From positions 1 through 64,000 of the forward strand of contig NZ_BOOF01000013.1 of assembly GCF_016863095.1 (NCBI RefSeq): a DNA stretch of 64,000 bases, in the 5' to 3' direction. Source of the DNA: Microbispora siamensis. Its GTDB lineage: Bacteria; Actinomycetota; Actinomycetes; Streptosporangiales; Streptosporangiaceae. Under the pieces are notes generated by a model. It was not told the DNA's origin. It saw only the letters and a program-made list of their open reading frames with translations, and ran no database searches. Each line of letters starts with the position of its first letter. Position 1 is the first letter of the stretch. Shown here piece after piece: positions 49,478 to 57,604 of this stretch. The position numbers and the translations under genes are program-made.

Positions 49478-49972
49478 ATGAGCGTCACCGACGAACTCCT
49501 CGCCAACGCCGAGCGGTACGCCGCGGGCTTCGACAAGGGACACCTGCCGCTGCCACCGGCGCGCGGGGTGGCCGTCGTCGCCTGCATGGACGCACGACTG
49601 AATGTGTACGGCCTGCTCGGGCTGACCGAGGGCGACGCTCACGTCATCCGCAACGCCGGCGGCGTGGTGACCGCGGACGAGCGGCGCAGCCTCGCCATCA
49701 GCCAGCGCCTGCTCGGCACGCGGGAGATCATCCTCATCCACCACACGGACTGCGGCATGCTGACCTTCACCGATGACGACTTCCGCCGGGGCATCGAGGC
49801 CGAGGTCGGGATCAGGCCCGACTGGGCCGCCGAGGCGTTCTCCGACCTCGACGCGGACGTCATCCAGTCGATCAACAGGATCAAGGCCGACCCCTCCATC
49901 CCGCACAAGGACTCGGTGCGGGGGTTCGTCTACGAGGTCGAGACCGGGCGCCTGCGCGAGGTCAAGCCCTGA
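49478..49972 (+). CDS. beta-class carbonic anhydrase (paralogue 2)
   Basis: The 164-aa product has Cys36 with Asp38 and Arg40 in Ala-Cys-Met-Asp-Ala-Arg, then His89 and Cys92 in His-His-Thr-Asp-Cys-Gly-Met, the full beta-CA zinc set. Sequence between the motifs differs considerably from the copy at 46592, so this is an old paralogue. ATG 49478 has AGAAAGG upstream. It has its own promoter-like palindrome. Different regulation of the two copies, for example by CO2 or nutrient state, is inference. Confidence 0.93.
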   Translation: MSVTDELLANAERYAAGFDKGHLPLPPARGVAVVACMDARLNVYGLLGLTEGDAHVIRNAGGVVTADERRSLAISQRLLGTREIILIHHTDCGMLTFTDDDFRRGIEAEVGIRPDWAAEAFSDLDADVIQSINRIKADPSIPHKDSVRGFVYEVETGRLREVKP

Positions 49973-50124
49973 CGCCGCCCCCGGCCGGCGGCTGCACAGG
50001 GTCGGGCAGCGGCACCCGGGGAACGATCATCATCCCCTCCGGGAGCTACTTCCGTCAGAGGGTGGCCTGCTACCCGGAGATCGACTACGCCAACGGCCGG
50101 CGATGCCGAACTCACGACGGTGAG

Positions 50125-50154
50125 CCGGTGCCCGGCGTGGCGCCCGGGCGCCGG
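50125..50154 (-). terminator. GC-rich hairpin directly after parE
   Basis: CCGGTGCCCGGCG and CGCCCGGGCGCCGG form a nearly perfect stem with a 3-base loop, ending one base before the parE stop codon. It could terminate transcription from both sides, since a rightward gene ends at 49972. There is no T-tract. Confidence 0.6.
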
Positions 50155-52227
50155 TCAGGCGTCGATGTGGTCGCGGTCCACCTCGGCGGCGCTGCCGATG
50201 ATGAACTCGCGGCGCGGGCCCACGTCGCTGCCCATGAGGAGGTTGAAGATGTGCTCGGCATCCTCCACGTCCTCGATCCGCACGCGGCGCAGGACGCGGT
50301 GGCGGGGGTCCATGGTCGTCTCGGCGAGCTGGTCGGCGTCCATCTCGCCGAGGCCCTTGTAACGCTGCACGGGGTCCTTCCAGCGCTTGCCGCGCCGCTC
50401 CAGGTCGCGCAGGACCTTGTGCAGCTCGGCGTCGCTGTAGGTGTAGATGTACTTGTCCTGGCCACGCCCGGGGTTGGTGACCTCGATGCGGTGCAGCGGC
50501 GGAACCGCGGCGAACACCCGCCCGGCCTCGACCATCGGCTTCATGTAGCGATGGAAGAGCGTGAGCAGCAGGCAGCGGATGTGCGCGCCGTCCACGTCCG
50601 CGTCGGCCATTAAGATGATCTTGCCGTAGCGGGCCGACTCGATGTCGAACGAGCGGCCGGACCCGGCGCCGACCACCTGGATGATCGCGGCGCACTCGGC
50701 GTTCTTGAGCATGTCGGCGACCGAGGCCTTCTGCACGTTCAGGATCTTGCCCCGGATCGGCAGCAGCGCCTGGAACTCCGAGTCGCGGGCGAGCTTGGCC
50801 GTGCCCAGCGCGGAGTCACCCTCGACGATGAACAGCTCGCTGCGGTCCACGTCGTCGCTGCGGCAGTCGACCAGCTTGGCGGGCAGCGCCGAGTTCTCCA
50901 GGGCGGACTTGCGCCGCTGGTTGTCGCGGTGCTCGCGGGCGGCGATGCGGGCCTTGGCCGCGGCGACGACCTTCTCCAGCACCGCGCGCAGCTGCTGCTT
51001 CTGCCCCCGCTTGGGGTTGGCGAACAGCGCCTTGAGCTCCCGGGCGACCACATGGGCGACGATGCGGCTGGCCGCGGAGGTGCCGAGCACCTCCTTGGTC
51101 TGGCCCTCGAACTGCGGCTCGGGAACCCGCACGGTGACCACCGCGGTCAGCCCTTCGAGGATGTCCTCCTTGGTCACCGGCTCGTCACCGTTCTTCAGCA
51201 GCCGAGTCTCCCTGAGCTGCTCGTTGACCGTGCGGACCAGCGCCCGCTCGAAGCCCGCGACGTGGGTGCCGCCCTTCGGCGTGGCGATCACGTTCACGAA
51301 CGAGCGTACGGTCGTCTCGTAGCCCTTCCCCCAGCGGATCGCGACGTCGACGGTGAGCTCCCGCTCGATCTCCGTCGGCGTCATGTGGCCCTGCTCGTCG
51401 AGCACGGGGACCGTCTCGTGGAAGTGGCCCTCCCCCTGCAGCCGCAGCACGTCGCAGACGGCCTCGTCACGGGACAGGAACTCGGTGAACTCGCTGATGC
51501 CGCCGTCGAAGCGGAACGTCTCCTCGACCGGCTCCTCGCCGCGGGCGTCGCGCACCACGAGCGTGAGCCCCGGCACCAGGAAGGCCGTCTGGCGCAGCCG
51601 CACGTGGATCTCGTCGAGCGAGACCTCCGCCTCAGGCAGGAAGATCTGCCGGTCGGCCCAGAAGCGCACGCGGGTGCCGGTCGTATTGCGCGGGGCCGGG
51701 CCGCCGTCGCGCAGGCCGGACTTCTTGCGGAACTTGGCGGTCGGGCCGTCGCCGTCGAAAACGCCGGGCACGCCCCGGCGGAAGCTGATCTGGTGGACCT
51801 TGCCGTCGCGGTCGACCTCCACGTCGACGCGGGAGGACAGCGCGTTGACCACCGAGGCACCGACGCCGTGCAGGCCGCCGGAGGCGCCGTAGGAACCGCC
51901 GCCGAACTTGCCGCCCGCGTGGAGCTTCGTGTAGACGAGCTCAACGCCGGCCAGGCCGCTCTTGGGCTCGATGTCGACGGGAATGCCGCGCCCGTTGTCA
52001 CGCACCTCGATCGAGCCGTCCGCGTGCAGCTCGACCTCGATCCGCGTGCAGTGGCCTCCGAGCGCCTCGTCGACCGCGTTGTCCACGATCTCCCACAGGC
52101 AGTGCATGAGGCCGCGCGTGTCCGTGGAGCCGATGTACATCCCCGGGCGCTTGCGGACGGCCTCCAGGCCTTCCAGCACAGAGAGATGACGGGCGGTGTA
52201 CCCCGTCTCCGCGCGAACCGCAGTCAC
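50155..52227 (-). CDS. parE: DNA topoisomerase IV subunit B (ParE; gyrase-B family ATPase)
   Basis: The 690-aa product has a GHKL ATPase domain: Glu in Trp-Glu-Ile-Val-Asp-Asn-Ala-Val-Asp-Glu, Asp-Asn-Gly-Arg-Gly-Ile-Pro, and Gly-Gly-Leu-His-Gly-Val-Gly-Ala-Ser. A transducer domain follows, then a TOPRIM domain (about 450-600) with Val-Glu-Gly-Asp-Ser-Ala-Leu-Gly and Met-Ala-Asp-Ala-Asp-Val-Asp-Gly. It pairs with ParC to separate daughter chromosomes. I favour ParE over GyrB because it lacks a gyrA neighbour and sits near parC, DUF7455 and the hrdB-like gene as in Streptomyces. The start is GTG 52227 after AGGAG. Confidence 0.93.
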   Translation of the reverse strand: MTAVRAETGYTARHLSVLEGLEAVRKRPGMYIGSTDTRGLMHCLWEIVDNAVDEALGGHCTRIEVELHADGSIEVRDNGRGIPVDIEPKSGLAGVELVYTKLHAGGKFGGGSYGASGGLHGVGASVVNALSSRVDVEVDRDGKVHQISFRRGVPGVFDGDGPTAKFRKKSGLRDGGPAPRNTTGTRVRFWADRQIFLPEAEVSLDEIHVRLRQTAFLVPGLTLVVRDARGEEPVEETFRFDGGISEFTEFLSRDEAVCDVLRLQGEGHFHETVPVLDEQGHMTPTEIERELTVDVAIRWGKGYETTVRSFVNVIATPKGGTHVAGFERALVRTVNEQLRETRLLKNGDEPVTKEDILEGLTAVVTVRVPEPQFEGQTKEVLGTSAASRIVAHVVARELKALFANPKRGQKQQLRAVLEKVVAAAKARIAAREHRDNQRRKSALENSALPAKLVDCRSDDVDRSELFIVEGDSALGTAKLARDSEFQALLPIRGKILNVQKASVADMLKNAECAAIIQVVGAGSGRSFDIESARYGKIILMADADVDGAHIRCLLLTLFHRYMKPMVEAGRVFAAVPPLHRIEVTNPGRGQDKYIYTYSDAELHKVLRDLERRGKRWKDPVQRYKGLGEMDADQLAETTMDPRHRVLRRVRIEDVEDAEHIFNLLMGSDVGPRREFIIGSAAEVDRDHIDA

Positions 52228-52472
52228 ACCCAGCTCCTACTTATCAATCGAACACGCGTACGCAGCTTAACGCCACTCATGTTTGTACGCGCACAAGCTT
52301 GCCAGGCGCAGCACAATGACCGGCACTTTCGCTGTGATCCCCGTCACTTTACGGATCATTCTGCTCTGGGCGTAGTCGGAGCATGATTGGGAAGGCCCGT
52401 ATCCGGTTAGATGTTGTCCCAAGTGACTGACGCCAACGTCCCCACAGCGTGGGGCGACCCGAAAGGCGATAC

Positions 52473-52703
52473 GTGACTGGAGCTCTCGCCCCCATCAAGC
52501 CGCTGACGGCCCTGGACCGGTGCGACCGGTGCGGTGCTCAGGCCTACATCCGCGCGACCCTGCCCGTGGGTGGGGAGTTGCTGTTCTGCGCCCACCACGG
52601 GCGTCAGCACGTGGCTGTGCTGCGCGACAAAGGTGCTGAGATCCAGGACGAGTCGGCCCGACTCAGTGAATCCCCCGCGACCGCCCCTGACGGCGAGCGC
52701 TGA
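52473..52703 (+). CDS. DUF7455 small zinc-ribbon-like protein
   Basis: The 76-aa protein has Leu-Asp-Arg-Cys-Asp-Arg-Cys-Gly-Ala-Gln-Ala-Tyr and, after a strand, Leu-Leu-Phe-Cys-Ala-His-His-Gly, giving a Cys-x2-Cys ... Cys-x2-His zinc site. The C-terminus is acidic and flexible. It is a conserved actinobacterial family of unknown function, usually encoded between parE and the major sigma factor. Here it is divergent from parE by 245 bases. The GTG 52473 start has GAAAGG upstream, and a small 6-bp hairpin (52440-52454) precedes it. Confidence 0.88.
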   Translation: MTGALAPIKPLTALDRCDRCGAQAYIRATLPVGGELLFCAHHGRQHVAVLRDKGAEIQDESARLSESPATAPDGER

Positions 52704-52859
52704 CCCCATAGACGGCGTGCCGGAGCGTCAGACGACGATGTCGGCTCCGCGCGCCGTCGCCATATAAGCCATCGACACAAGCCATCGACCCGGGCGACCC
52801 CTCGGGCGCGACCGCCGTTCCCCGCTTCCCCCGGGGCTCGCGGCGGACGGCCCGGTGGG

Positions 52860-53591
52860 TCAGGCCCGCACCCGGTAGTGATAGCGGCCGGCGACGGTGA
52901 AGCCCTCGCGCTCGTAGAGCGCACGGGCACCGGCGTTGGCCTCGGTCACCACCAGGTAGGCGCTGTCGGCGCCACGTCGCCGCCCCCAGGCGAGCAGGGT
53001 GCGCAGCACGGCCGCGCCCAGCCCCCGCCTCCTGGCGTGCGGTTCGACCGCCATGCAGTAGACCCCGAGCCAGCGCCCCTGCGGCACGCCCCTGCCCACC
53101 GCGCCCTCGTCGAGGAGGACGTACCCGGCGGGGACCCCGCCGAGGATCCGCTCGCCCCACGTCCGCGCCGGAACCTCCCCGGTGTCGCCGTGGCGCCCGC
53201 CGTCCACGCTCCACCAGGTGCGCAGCCACCGTTCGGACGGCCTGTCCTCCACCGCCGCGCCGGCGGCGGGCTCGTCGCCGGTGAGCGGCCTTGTCATCAC
53301 CAGGGTGGGATCCACGAGCCGGTAGCCCCGGCGGCCGAGTTCGTCGTCGAGCCCGGGAGGCGCGCCCATGCCGACCGAGAACACGCAGGGCTGCCCGATG
53401 CCGGCGTAGAACCGCTCGGCCCGGTCGACCGCCTCCGGCAGGTCCGCGCGCTCTCCCAGGGCCAGCACCGAGTTGGCCCGTTTCGTCACACCGCCAGCAT
53501 GCCGGTAGACCCATCCGCCGTCCTCGGCCCGTCCCGGCGCCGGCCAGGCCGCATCGACCAGCAGGTCGAACTGTGAAATTTCCCGATCCAC
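52860..53591 (-). CDS. GNAT family N-acetyltransferase
   Basis: The 243-aa product has an N-terminal half with Gly-Gly-Val-Thr-Lys-Arg-Ala-Asn-Ser-Val and a C-terminal GNAT core (about 115-240). The latter has the acetyl-CoA motif Ala-Arg-Arg-Arg-Gly-Leu-Gly-Ala-Ala-Val-Leu and the terminal Ala-Leu-Tyr-Glu-Arg-Glu-Gly-Phe. The Lys-Arg-Ala-Asn-Ser segment is shared with acetyltransferases that modify amino-sugar or peptide substrates, but the substrate is not determined. GTG 53591 is the start. It is divergent from the ABC importer genes. Confidence 0.85.
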   Translation of the reverse strand: MDREISQFDLLVDAAWPAPGRAEDGGWVYRHAGGVTKRANSVLALGERADLPEAVDRAERFYAGIGQPCVFSVGMGAPPGLDDELGRRGYRLVDPTLVMTRPLTGDEPAAGAAVEDRPSERWLRTWWSVDGGRHGDTGEVPARTWGERILGGVPAGYVLLDEGAVGRGVPQGRWLGVYCMAVEPHARRRGLGAAVLRTLLAWGRRRGADSAYLVVTEANAGARALYEREGFTVAGRYHYRVRA

Positions 53592-53654
53592 CGCCGCAGC
53601 CTAGCTGACCTGCACTGCTCGGGTTTAGATCTTGCCTCCGGGGCAGTGGGAGGA

Positions 53655-53682
53655 CCTTCGATCCCTCGGACCCCCTCGAAGG
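53655..53682 (+). promoter_or_regulatory. 5' leader hairpin that includes the importer's ribosome binding site
   Basis: CCTTCGA (53655-53661) and TCGAAGG (53676-53682) are perfect 7-base arms around a 14-base loop. The right arm includes the first bases of AAGGAG (53679-53684), the ribosome binding site of the sugar-binding protein at 53690. A folded leader would hide the site. It may also be a DNA operator. Confidence 0.5.
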
Positions 53683-53689
53683 AGCGGCG

Positions 53690-55051
53690 GTGTCCCCATC
53701 GAGCAGGAACCGTACCGGCATCGTCGTGCTGGCCGCAGCCCTGGCAGGCGTATCGGCCCTGTCCGCGTGCGGCGGCGTGGGAGCCAAGGACGGCGCGTCG
53801 CCGGGCGGTGGTTCCGCCTTGACCACCATGGGCTTCGGCTTCCCCGACGAGATCGCCACGACCCGGGTGGACGCCTTCAAGAAGGCGCATCCCGAGGTGA
53901 GGCTCACCGTCAACCAGGGTCAGTTCGACGAGCAGGCCTTCCTGTCGGCGGTGGCGAGCGGCAACCCGCCGGACGTCGTCTACCTCGGCCGCGAACTGAT
54001 CGGCACGTACGCCGCCAGGGGCGCGATCCAGCCGTTGGACGACTGCGTCGCCAAAGAGGGCATCGCGATGTCCGACTTCTACCCCGCCGCCCAGCAGCAG
54101 GTGAAGCTGAACGGCACGTGGTACGGCGTGCCGGAGTTCTACACCTCGATCATCCTGCTGGTGAACGACAAGGCCGCCAAGGAAGCCGGGGTGGACCCGG
54201 CGAGCATCGACACCTCCGACTGGGACGCTCTGGCCGCCCTGGCCAGGAAGATGAACAAGGTCTCCGGCGGCAAAATCGAGCGTTTCGGCTTCTATCCCAA
54301 GCTGCCGGAGTTCCTCCCCCTGTGGGCCAAGGCCAACGGCGCCGACCTGCTGTCGGCGGACGGGAAGACCTCCCGCCTCGACGACCCGAAGGTCGCGGAG
54401 GCGCTCGACTACGCCAACGGGCTGCTCGACGACCAGGGCGGCTGGACCAAGCTCAAGGCCTTCACCGACACCTTCGACTACTTCGGCGAGAAGAACCCGA
54501 TCGCCGAAGACCAGATCGGGATGATGCTCACCGAGCAGTTCCTGGTCACCTCCATGGCGAGCACCTCCCCCGACGCGAAGATCACCGTGCTGCCGTTCAA
54601 GGACAGGCAGGGCGATCCGCTCACCATGGTCGGCGGCAACGGCTGGGTCATCCCCAAGGGGGCCAAGCACCCGGACGTCGCCTGCCAGTGGATCAAGACG
54701 ATGACCTCGGCCGACACCTGGATCGCGGCGGCCAAGGCGCGGGCGGCCAAGCGGGCCCAGGAGGGCAAGCCTTACCCGGGCACGTTCACGGCCAACGCCA
54801 GGGCCGACCAGGCGATCTTCTCCCAGATCGTCAAGCCGAGCGGGCACAGGCCGTACGACGACGCGACCACGACGATCCTGGGCGTGCAGGACAAGGGGTT
54901 CGTCGTCCCGCAGTCGCCCGCCGCAGCGGAGTTCCGCACGGCCTGGCTCGACGCGGCGACCCGGGTGATGCAGGGACGCCAGGACGCGAAGGCCGCGCTC
55001 GCCCAGGCGCATCAGGAGGCCACCAAGGCCCTCCAGGCCGCGGCGGGCTGA
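53690..55051 (+). CDS. ABC carbohydrate importer, extracellular solute-binding lipoprotein
   Basis: The 453-aa product has a lipoprotein signal peptide with lipobox Leu-Ser-Ala-Cys at about 24-27, so the mature protein is anchored to the outer face of the membrane. The rest is a type I sugar-binding protein (Thr-Met-Gly-Phe-Gly-Phe-Pro start, Asn-Pro-Pro-Asp-Val-Val-Tyr, Gly-Thr-Trp-Tyr-Gly-Val-Pro, and a late Gly-Gly-Asn-Gly-Trp-Val-Ile). It delivers an oligo- or monosaccharide to the permeases downstream, which begin 1 nt after its stop. The GTG start is behind AAGGAG. Confidence 0.92.
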   Translation: MSPSSRNRTGIVVLAAALAGVSALSACGGVGAKDGASPGGGSALTTMGFGFPDEIATTRVDAFKKAHPEVRLTVNQGQFDEQAFLSAVASGNPPDVVYLGRELIGTYAARGAIQPLDDCVAKEGIAMSDFYPAAQQQVKLNGTWYGVPEFYTSIILLVNDKAAKEAGVDPASIDTSDWDALAALARKMNKVSGGKIERFGFYPKLPEFLPLWAKANGADLLSADGKTSRLDDPKVAEALDYANGLLDDQGGWTKLKAFTDTFDYFGEKNPIAEDQIGMMLTEQFLVTSMASTSPDAKITVLPFKDRQGDPLTMVGGNGWVIPKGAKHPDVACQWIKTMTSADTWIAAAKARAAKRAQEGKPYPGTFTANARADQAIFSQIVKPSGHRPYDDATTTILGVQDKGFVVPQSPAAAEFRTAWLDAATRVMQGRQDAKAALAQAHQEATKALQAAAG

Positions 55052-55052
55052 C

Positions 55053-55985
55053 ATGGCCCGCCCGCTTTCCGGACTGGCCCGCCACGAGGCCCGCTGGGCC
55101 TACGTGTTCCTGCTGCCGTGGCTGATCGGCCTGGTGGTCTTCCAGGCCGGACCCATGGTCGCGAGTTTCGTGCTCTCGCTGACCGACTACGACCTGATCT
55201 CCAGGCCGAAGTTCGCCGGCCTCGGCAACTACGCCGCGATGCTGGAGGACCCGAAGGTCGGTAGGGCGATCGGCAACACGGCCTTCTACACGGTCCTGCA
55301 CCTGCCGCTGGCGCTGGTGATCTCACTGCTGCTCGCGCTCATGCTCAACCGCGTCACCGGCCGGGCCGCCGGGTTCTTCCGCACGGTGTTCTACCTGCCG
55401 TCGATGACGCCGTACGTCGCGGTGGGCGTGCTGTTCCTGTTCCTGCTGAACGGCCAGGCGGGGCTGGTCAACCAGTTCCTCGGGCTGTTCGGCGTGGACG
55501 GACCGCAGTGGACGACCGACCCGGCGTGGGTCAAGCCCGGCATCGTGCTCATGTCGCTGTGGAACCTGGGCTCGACGACGATCATCCTGTTCGCCGCCCT
55601 GCGCAACGTGCCGCACGACCTGTACGAGGCCGCGATGATCGACGGCGCGGGCCCCTGGCAGCGGTTCCGCTCGGTCACGCTGCCGATGATCAGCTCCGCG
55701 CTGTTCTTCGTGGTGATCATCAACACGATCGCGGCGCTGCAGATGTTCGACCAGGTCTACACGATGTTCTTCGGCAACCAGACCGCCCAGCACTCCTACG
55801 GCGACTCGGCCCTGTTCTACGTCGTCTATCTGTTCCAGCAGGGCTTCCAGTTCCTGCACATGGGCTACGCGTCGGCGCTCGCCTGGCTGCTGTTCGCGAT
55901 CATCGGGATCATCACGATCGTGCAGGTCAAGGTCGGCAACCGGTTCGTCTACTACGAGGCCGAGCCTCCGGGAGGGACGCGATGA
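55053..55985 (+). CDS. ABC carbohydrate importer permease, MalF-like
   Basis: The 310-aa product has six transmembrane helices and the cytoplasmic coupling motif Glu-Ala-Ala-Met-Ile-Asp-Gly-Ala-Gly near 190-200, the EAA loop that contacts the ATPase. With the second permease it forms the membrane channel. It lies 1 nt after the binding-protein stop and overlaps the next permease by 4 nt. No ATPase gene is present in the operon, so a shared MsiK-type ATPase elsewhere is likely. Confidence 0.93.
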   Translation: MARPLSGLARHEARWAYVFLLPWLIGLVVFQAGPMVASFVLSLTDYDLISRPKFAGLGNYAAMLEDPKVGRAIGNTAFYTVLHLPLALVISLLLALMLNRVTGRAAGFFRTVFYLPSMTPYVAVGVLFLFLLNGQAGLVNQFLGLFGVDGPQWTTDPAWVKPGIVLMSLWNLGSTTIILFAALRNVPHDLYEAAMIDGAGPWQRFRSVTLPMISSALFFVVIINTIAALQMFDQVYTMFFGNQTAQHSYGDSALFYVVYLFQQGFQFLHMGYASALAWLLFAIIGIITIVQVKVGNRFVYYEAEPPGGTR

Positions 55986-56902
55986 CCGCGACGGCGGGCC
56001 GTACGCTGCCGGAGCGCGCCGGCGTGGCCGCGCGGATGCGGGAGGCGGCGCGCGACGACCGGCCGGGCACGGCGGGCACCCGCAGGGCGTTCTTCCTCGT
56101 CATGCTCTCCGCCGCGGCGGCGGTGTTCCTCTACCCGTTCGTGTGGCTGGTCGTGGCCTCGCTCAAGCCGCGCGACCGGACGTTCGCCGACCCGTTCCTC
56201 CCCTGGCCGCACCCGTTCGCCCCGGAGAACTACGCGAACGTGTGGGACGCCGCGCCGATGCTGGCCTGGCTGTTCAACACGGTCGTCGTGGGGGTCATGG
56301 CAGCCCTCACGGTGACCGTGTCGAGCGCGTTCGTCGCCTTCGGGTTCGCCTACTTCCGCTTTCCTGGGCGCGGCGTGCTGTTCGGCAGCGTGCTCGCCAC
56401 GATGATGCTGCCGGCGGCCGTCACGCTCGTGCCGACGTACCTGATCTGGAACTCGGTCGGCCTCACCGGCACGCAGGTGCCGCTGTGGGCGGGCAACCTG
56501 TTCGGGTCGGCGTTCTACATCTTCCTGCTGCGCCAGTTCTTCCTCGGCATCCCGCGCTACGTCTTCGAGGCCGCCAGGGTGGACGGCGCGTCCTACCTCG
56601 ACCTGTTCTGGCGGATCGCGCTGCCCCTCGGCCGCCCGGCCCTGATCATCGCGTTCGTCTTCGAGCTCAAGGCGAGCTGGTTCGACCTGATGAAGCCGCT
56701 GATCTACCTGCAGGATCCCGCGCTGTTCACGCTGCCGCGCGGGCTGAAGGCCGTGGTCGACCAGTTCTACCAGGGCGGCGACCCGAAGTGGGAGATCGTC
56801 CTGGCCGCGAGCGTGATCACCACGCTGCCGCTGGTCGTCGTCTTCTTCGCCGGTCAGCGCTACTTCGTGCAGGGCATCGCCACGACCGGCCAGAAGGGCT
56901 AG
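55982..56902 (+). CDS. ABC carbohydrate importer permease, MalG-like
   Basis: The 306-aa product has an N-terminal extension of about 35 residues, then six transmembrane helices and the EAA loop Glu-Ala-Ala-Arg-Val-Asp-Gly-Ala-Ser near 195. Helix 2 ends with a Pro-Phe-Val-Trp-Leu-Val-Val-Ala-Ser-Leu-Lys motif typical of MalG-type permeases. It is coupled to the first permease by ATGA. Its stop overlaps the convergent GntR gene by 4 nt, so the importer and regulator are transcribed towards each other. Confidence 0.93.
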   Translation: MTATAGRTLPERAGVAARMREAARDDRPGTAGTRRAFFLVMLSAAAAVFLYPFVWLVVASLKPRDRTFADPFLPWPHPFAPENYANVWDAAPMLAWLFNTVVVGVMAALTVTVSSAFVAFGFAYFRFPGRGVLFGSVLATMMLPAAVTLVPTYLIWNSVGLTGTQVPLWAGNLFGSAFYIFLLRQFFLGIPRYVFEAARVDGASYLDLFWRIALPLGRPALIIAFVFELKASWFDLMKPLIYLQDPALFTLPRGLKAVVDQFYQGGDPKWEIVLAASVITTLPLVVVFFAGQRYFVQGIATTGQKG

Positions 56903-57540
56903 CTCGTTCCCCCGGGCTCGACCGTGTCCGGCTCTATCGGGGCGTAGCCGAGCACGTGCTCGCGGAGCATCACGCCCACCTCGGGGTCGTTCCGCTCGAA
57001 CGCCTCCACGAGAGGTTCGTGGTCGGCGGCGTTCTCGTGCGGGCGCATCCGGAACAGGCGGATCGACAGGTGGGTCCACACCTCGATGCCGAGCGACTCC
57101 CACACCGACAGCAGCACCTCGTTGCCCGAGGCCTTCACGATCTCCCGGTGGAAGGCGACGCCGTGCCGTACCTGATCGTGCAGGGAGCCGGCGGCCGCCG
57201 CCTCGTGCAGGCGGCCGAGGTGCGTACGCAGCGCCTCCACGCGGGGCCTCCCCAGCCGGACGGCCGTCTCCTCCAGGCCCGCCCGCACCTGGTACACCTC
57301 CCGGAGATCCTCCTGGGTGAGCCTGCGGACCCGCGCGCCCTTGTTGGGCACGGACTCGATGAGCCTGAGCGCCTCCAGCTCGCGCAGCGCCTCACGCACC
57401 GGGGCCTGGCTGACGCTCAGCTCGGCCGCCATGCGCCGCTCGACGAGGCGGTCGCCGGGCTTCCATCGCCCGTTGATCAGGCCGTCGAGCACGGCCTGCC
57501 GGATCTGGTCGCGAAGCGGCGACCGCACGACGGGTTCCAC
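56899..57540 (-). CDS. GntR-family regulator with FCD domain (FadR subfamily)
   Basis: The 213-aa product has an N-terminal winged helix (about 10-75; [15 protein letters not shown]) and a C-terminal all-helical FCD ligand domain (about 85-205). The metal-site residues Asp/His are visible in Phe-His-Arg-Glu-Ile and Asp-His-Glu-Pro-Leu. FCD proteins sense organic acids such as pyruvate, lactate or gluconate. It is divergent from the E1 gene, with the palindrome ATGATCGATCAT between them, so it probably controls both. GTG 57540 is the start. Confidence 0.92.
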   Translation of the reverse strand: MEPVVRSPLRDQIRQAVLDGLINGRWKPGDRLVERRMAAELSVSQAPVREALRELEALRLIESVPNKGARVRRLTQEDLREVYQVRAGLEETAVRLGRPRVEALRTHLGRLHEAAAAGSLHDQVRHGVAFHREIVKASGNEVLLSVWESLGIEVWTHLSIRLFRMRPHENAADHEPLVEAFERNDPEVGVMLREHVLGYAPIEPDTVEPGGTS

Positions 57541-57574
57541 GACACCGATGATAGGGCGGCACCACAGACATCCG

Positions 57575-57586
57575 ATGATCGATCAT
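57575..57586. promoter_or_regulatory. GntR/FadR-type operator ATGATCGATCAT
   Basis: A perfect 12-bp palindrome lies in the 64-base gap between divergent gntR and the E1 gene, 18 bases before the E1 start at 57605. FCD-family regulators bind symmetric TGAT/ATCA-type sites, so this fits autoregulation and control of the E1 gene. A partial copy, GATGATAG, lies at 57547-57554. Confidence 0.72.
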
Positions 57587-57604
57587 AGGGTGTTTAATGA
57601 ATAC

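Noticed and set aside
49990-50154. A short rightward coding remnant upstream of the parE end (Tyr-Pro-Glu-Ile-Asp-Tyr-Ala-Asn)
   Set aside because: It looks faintly protein-like for about 35 codons but has no start or family, and runs into the parE hairpin; I could not support a gene or pseudogene.
41468-52227. Calling the topoisomerase pair gyrase (gyrA/gyrB)
   Set aside because: The A subunit lacks a GyrA box and the genes are not adjacent, and their neighbours match the Streptomyces parE/parC region; topoisomerase IV fits better.
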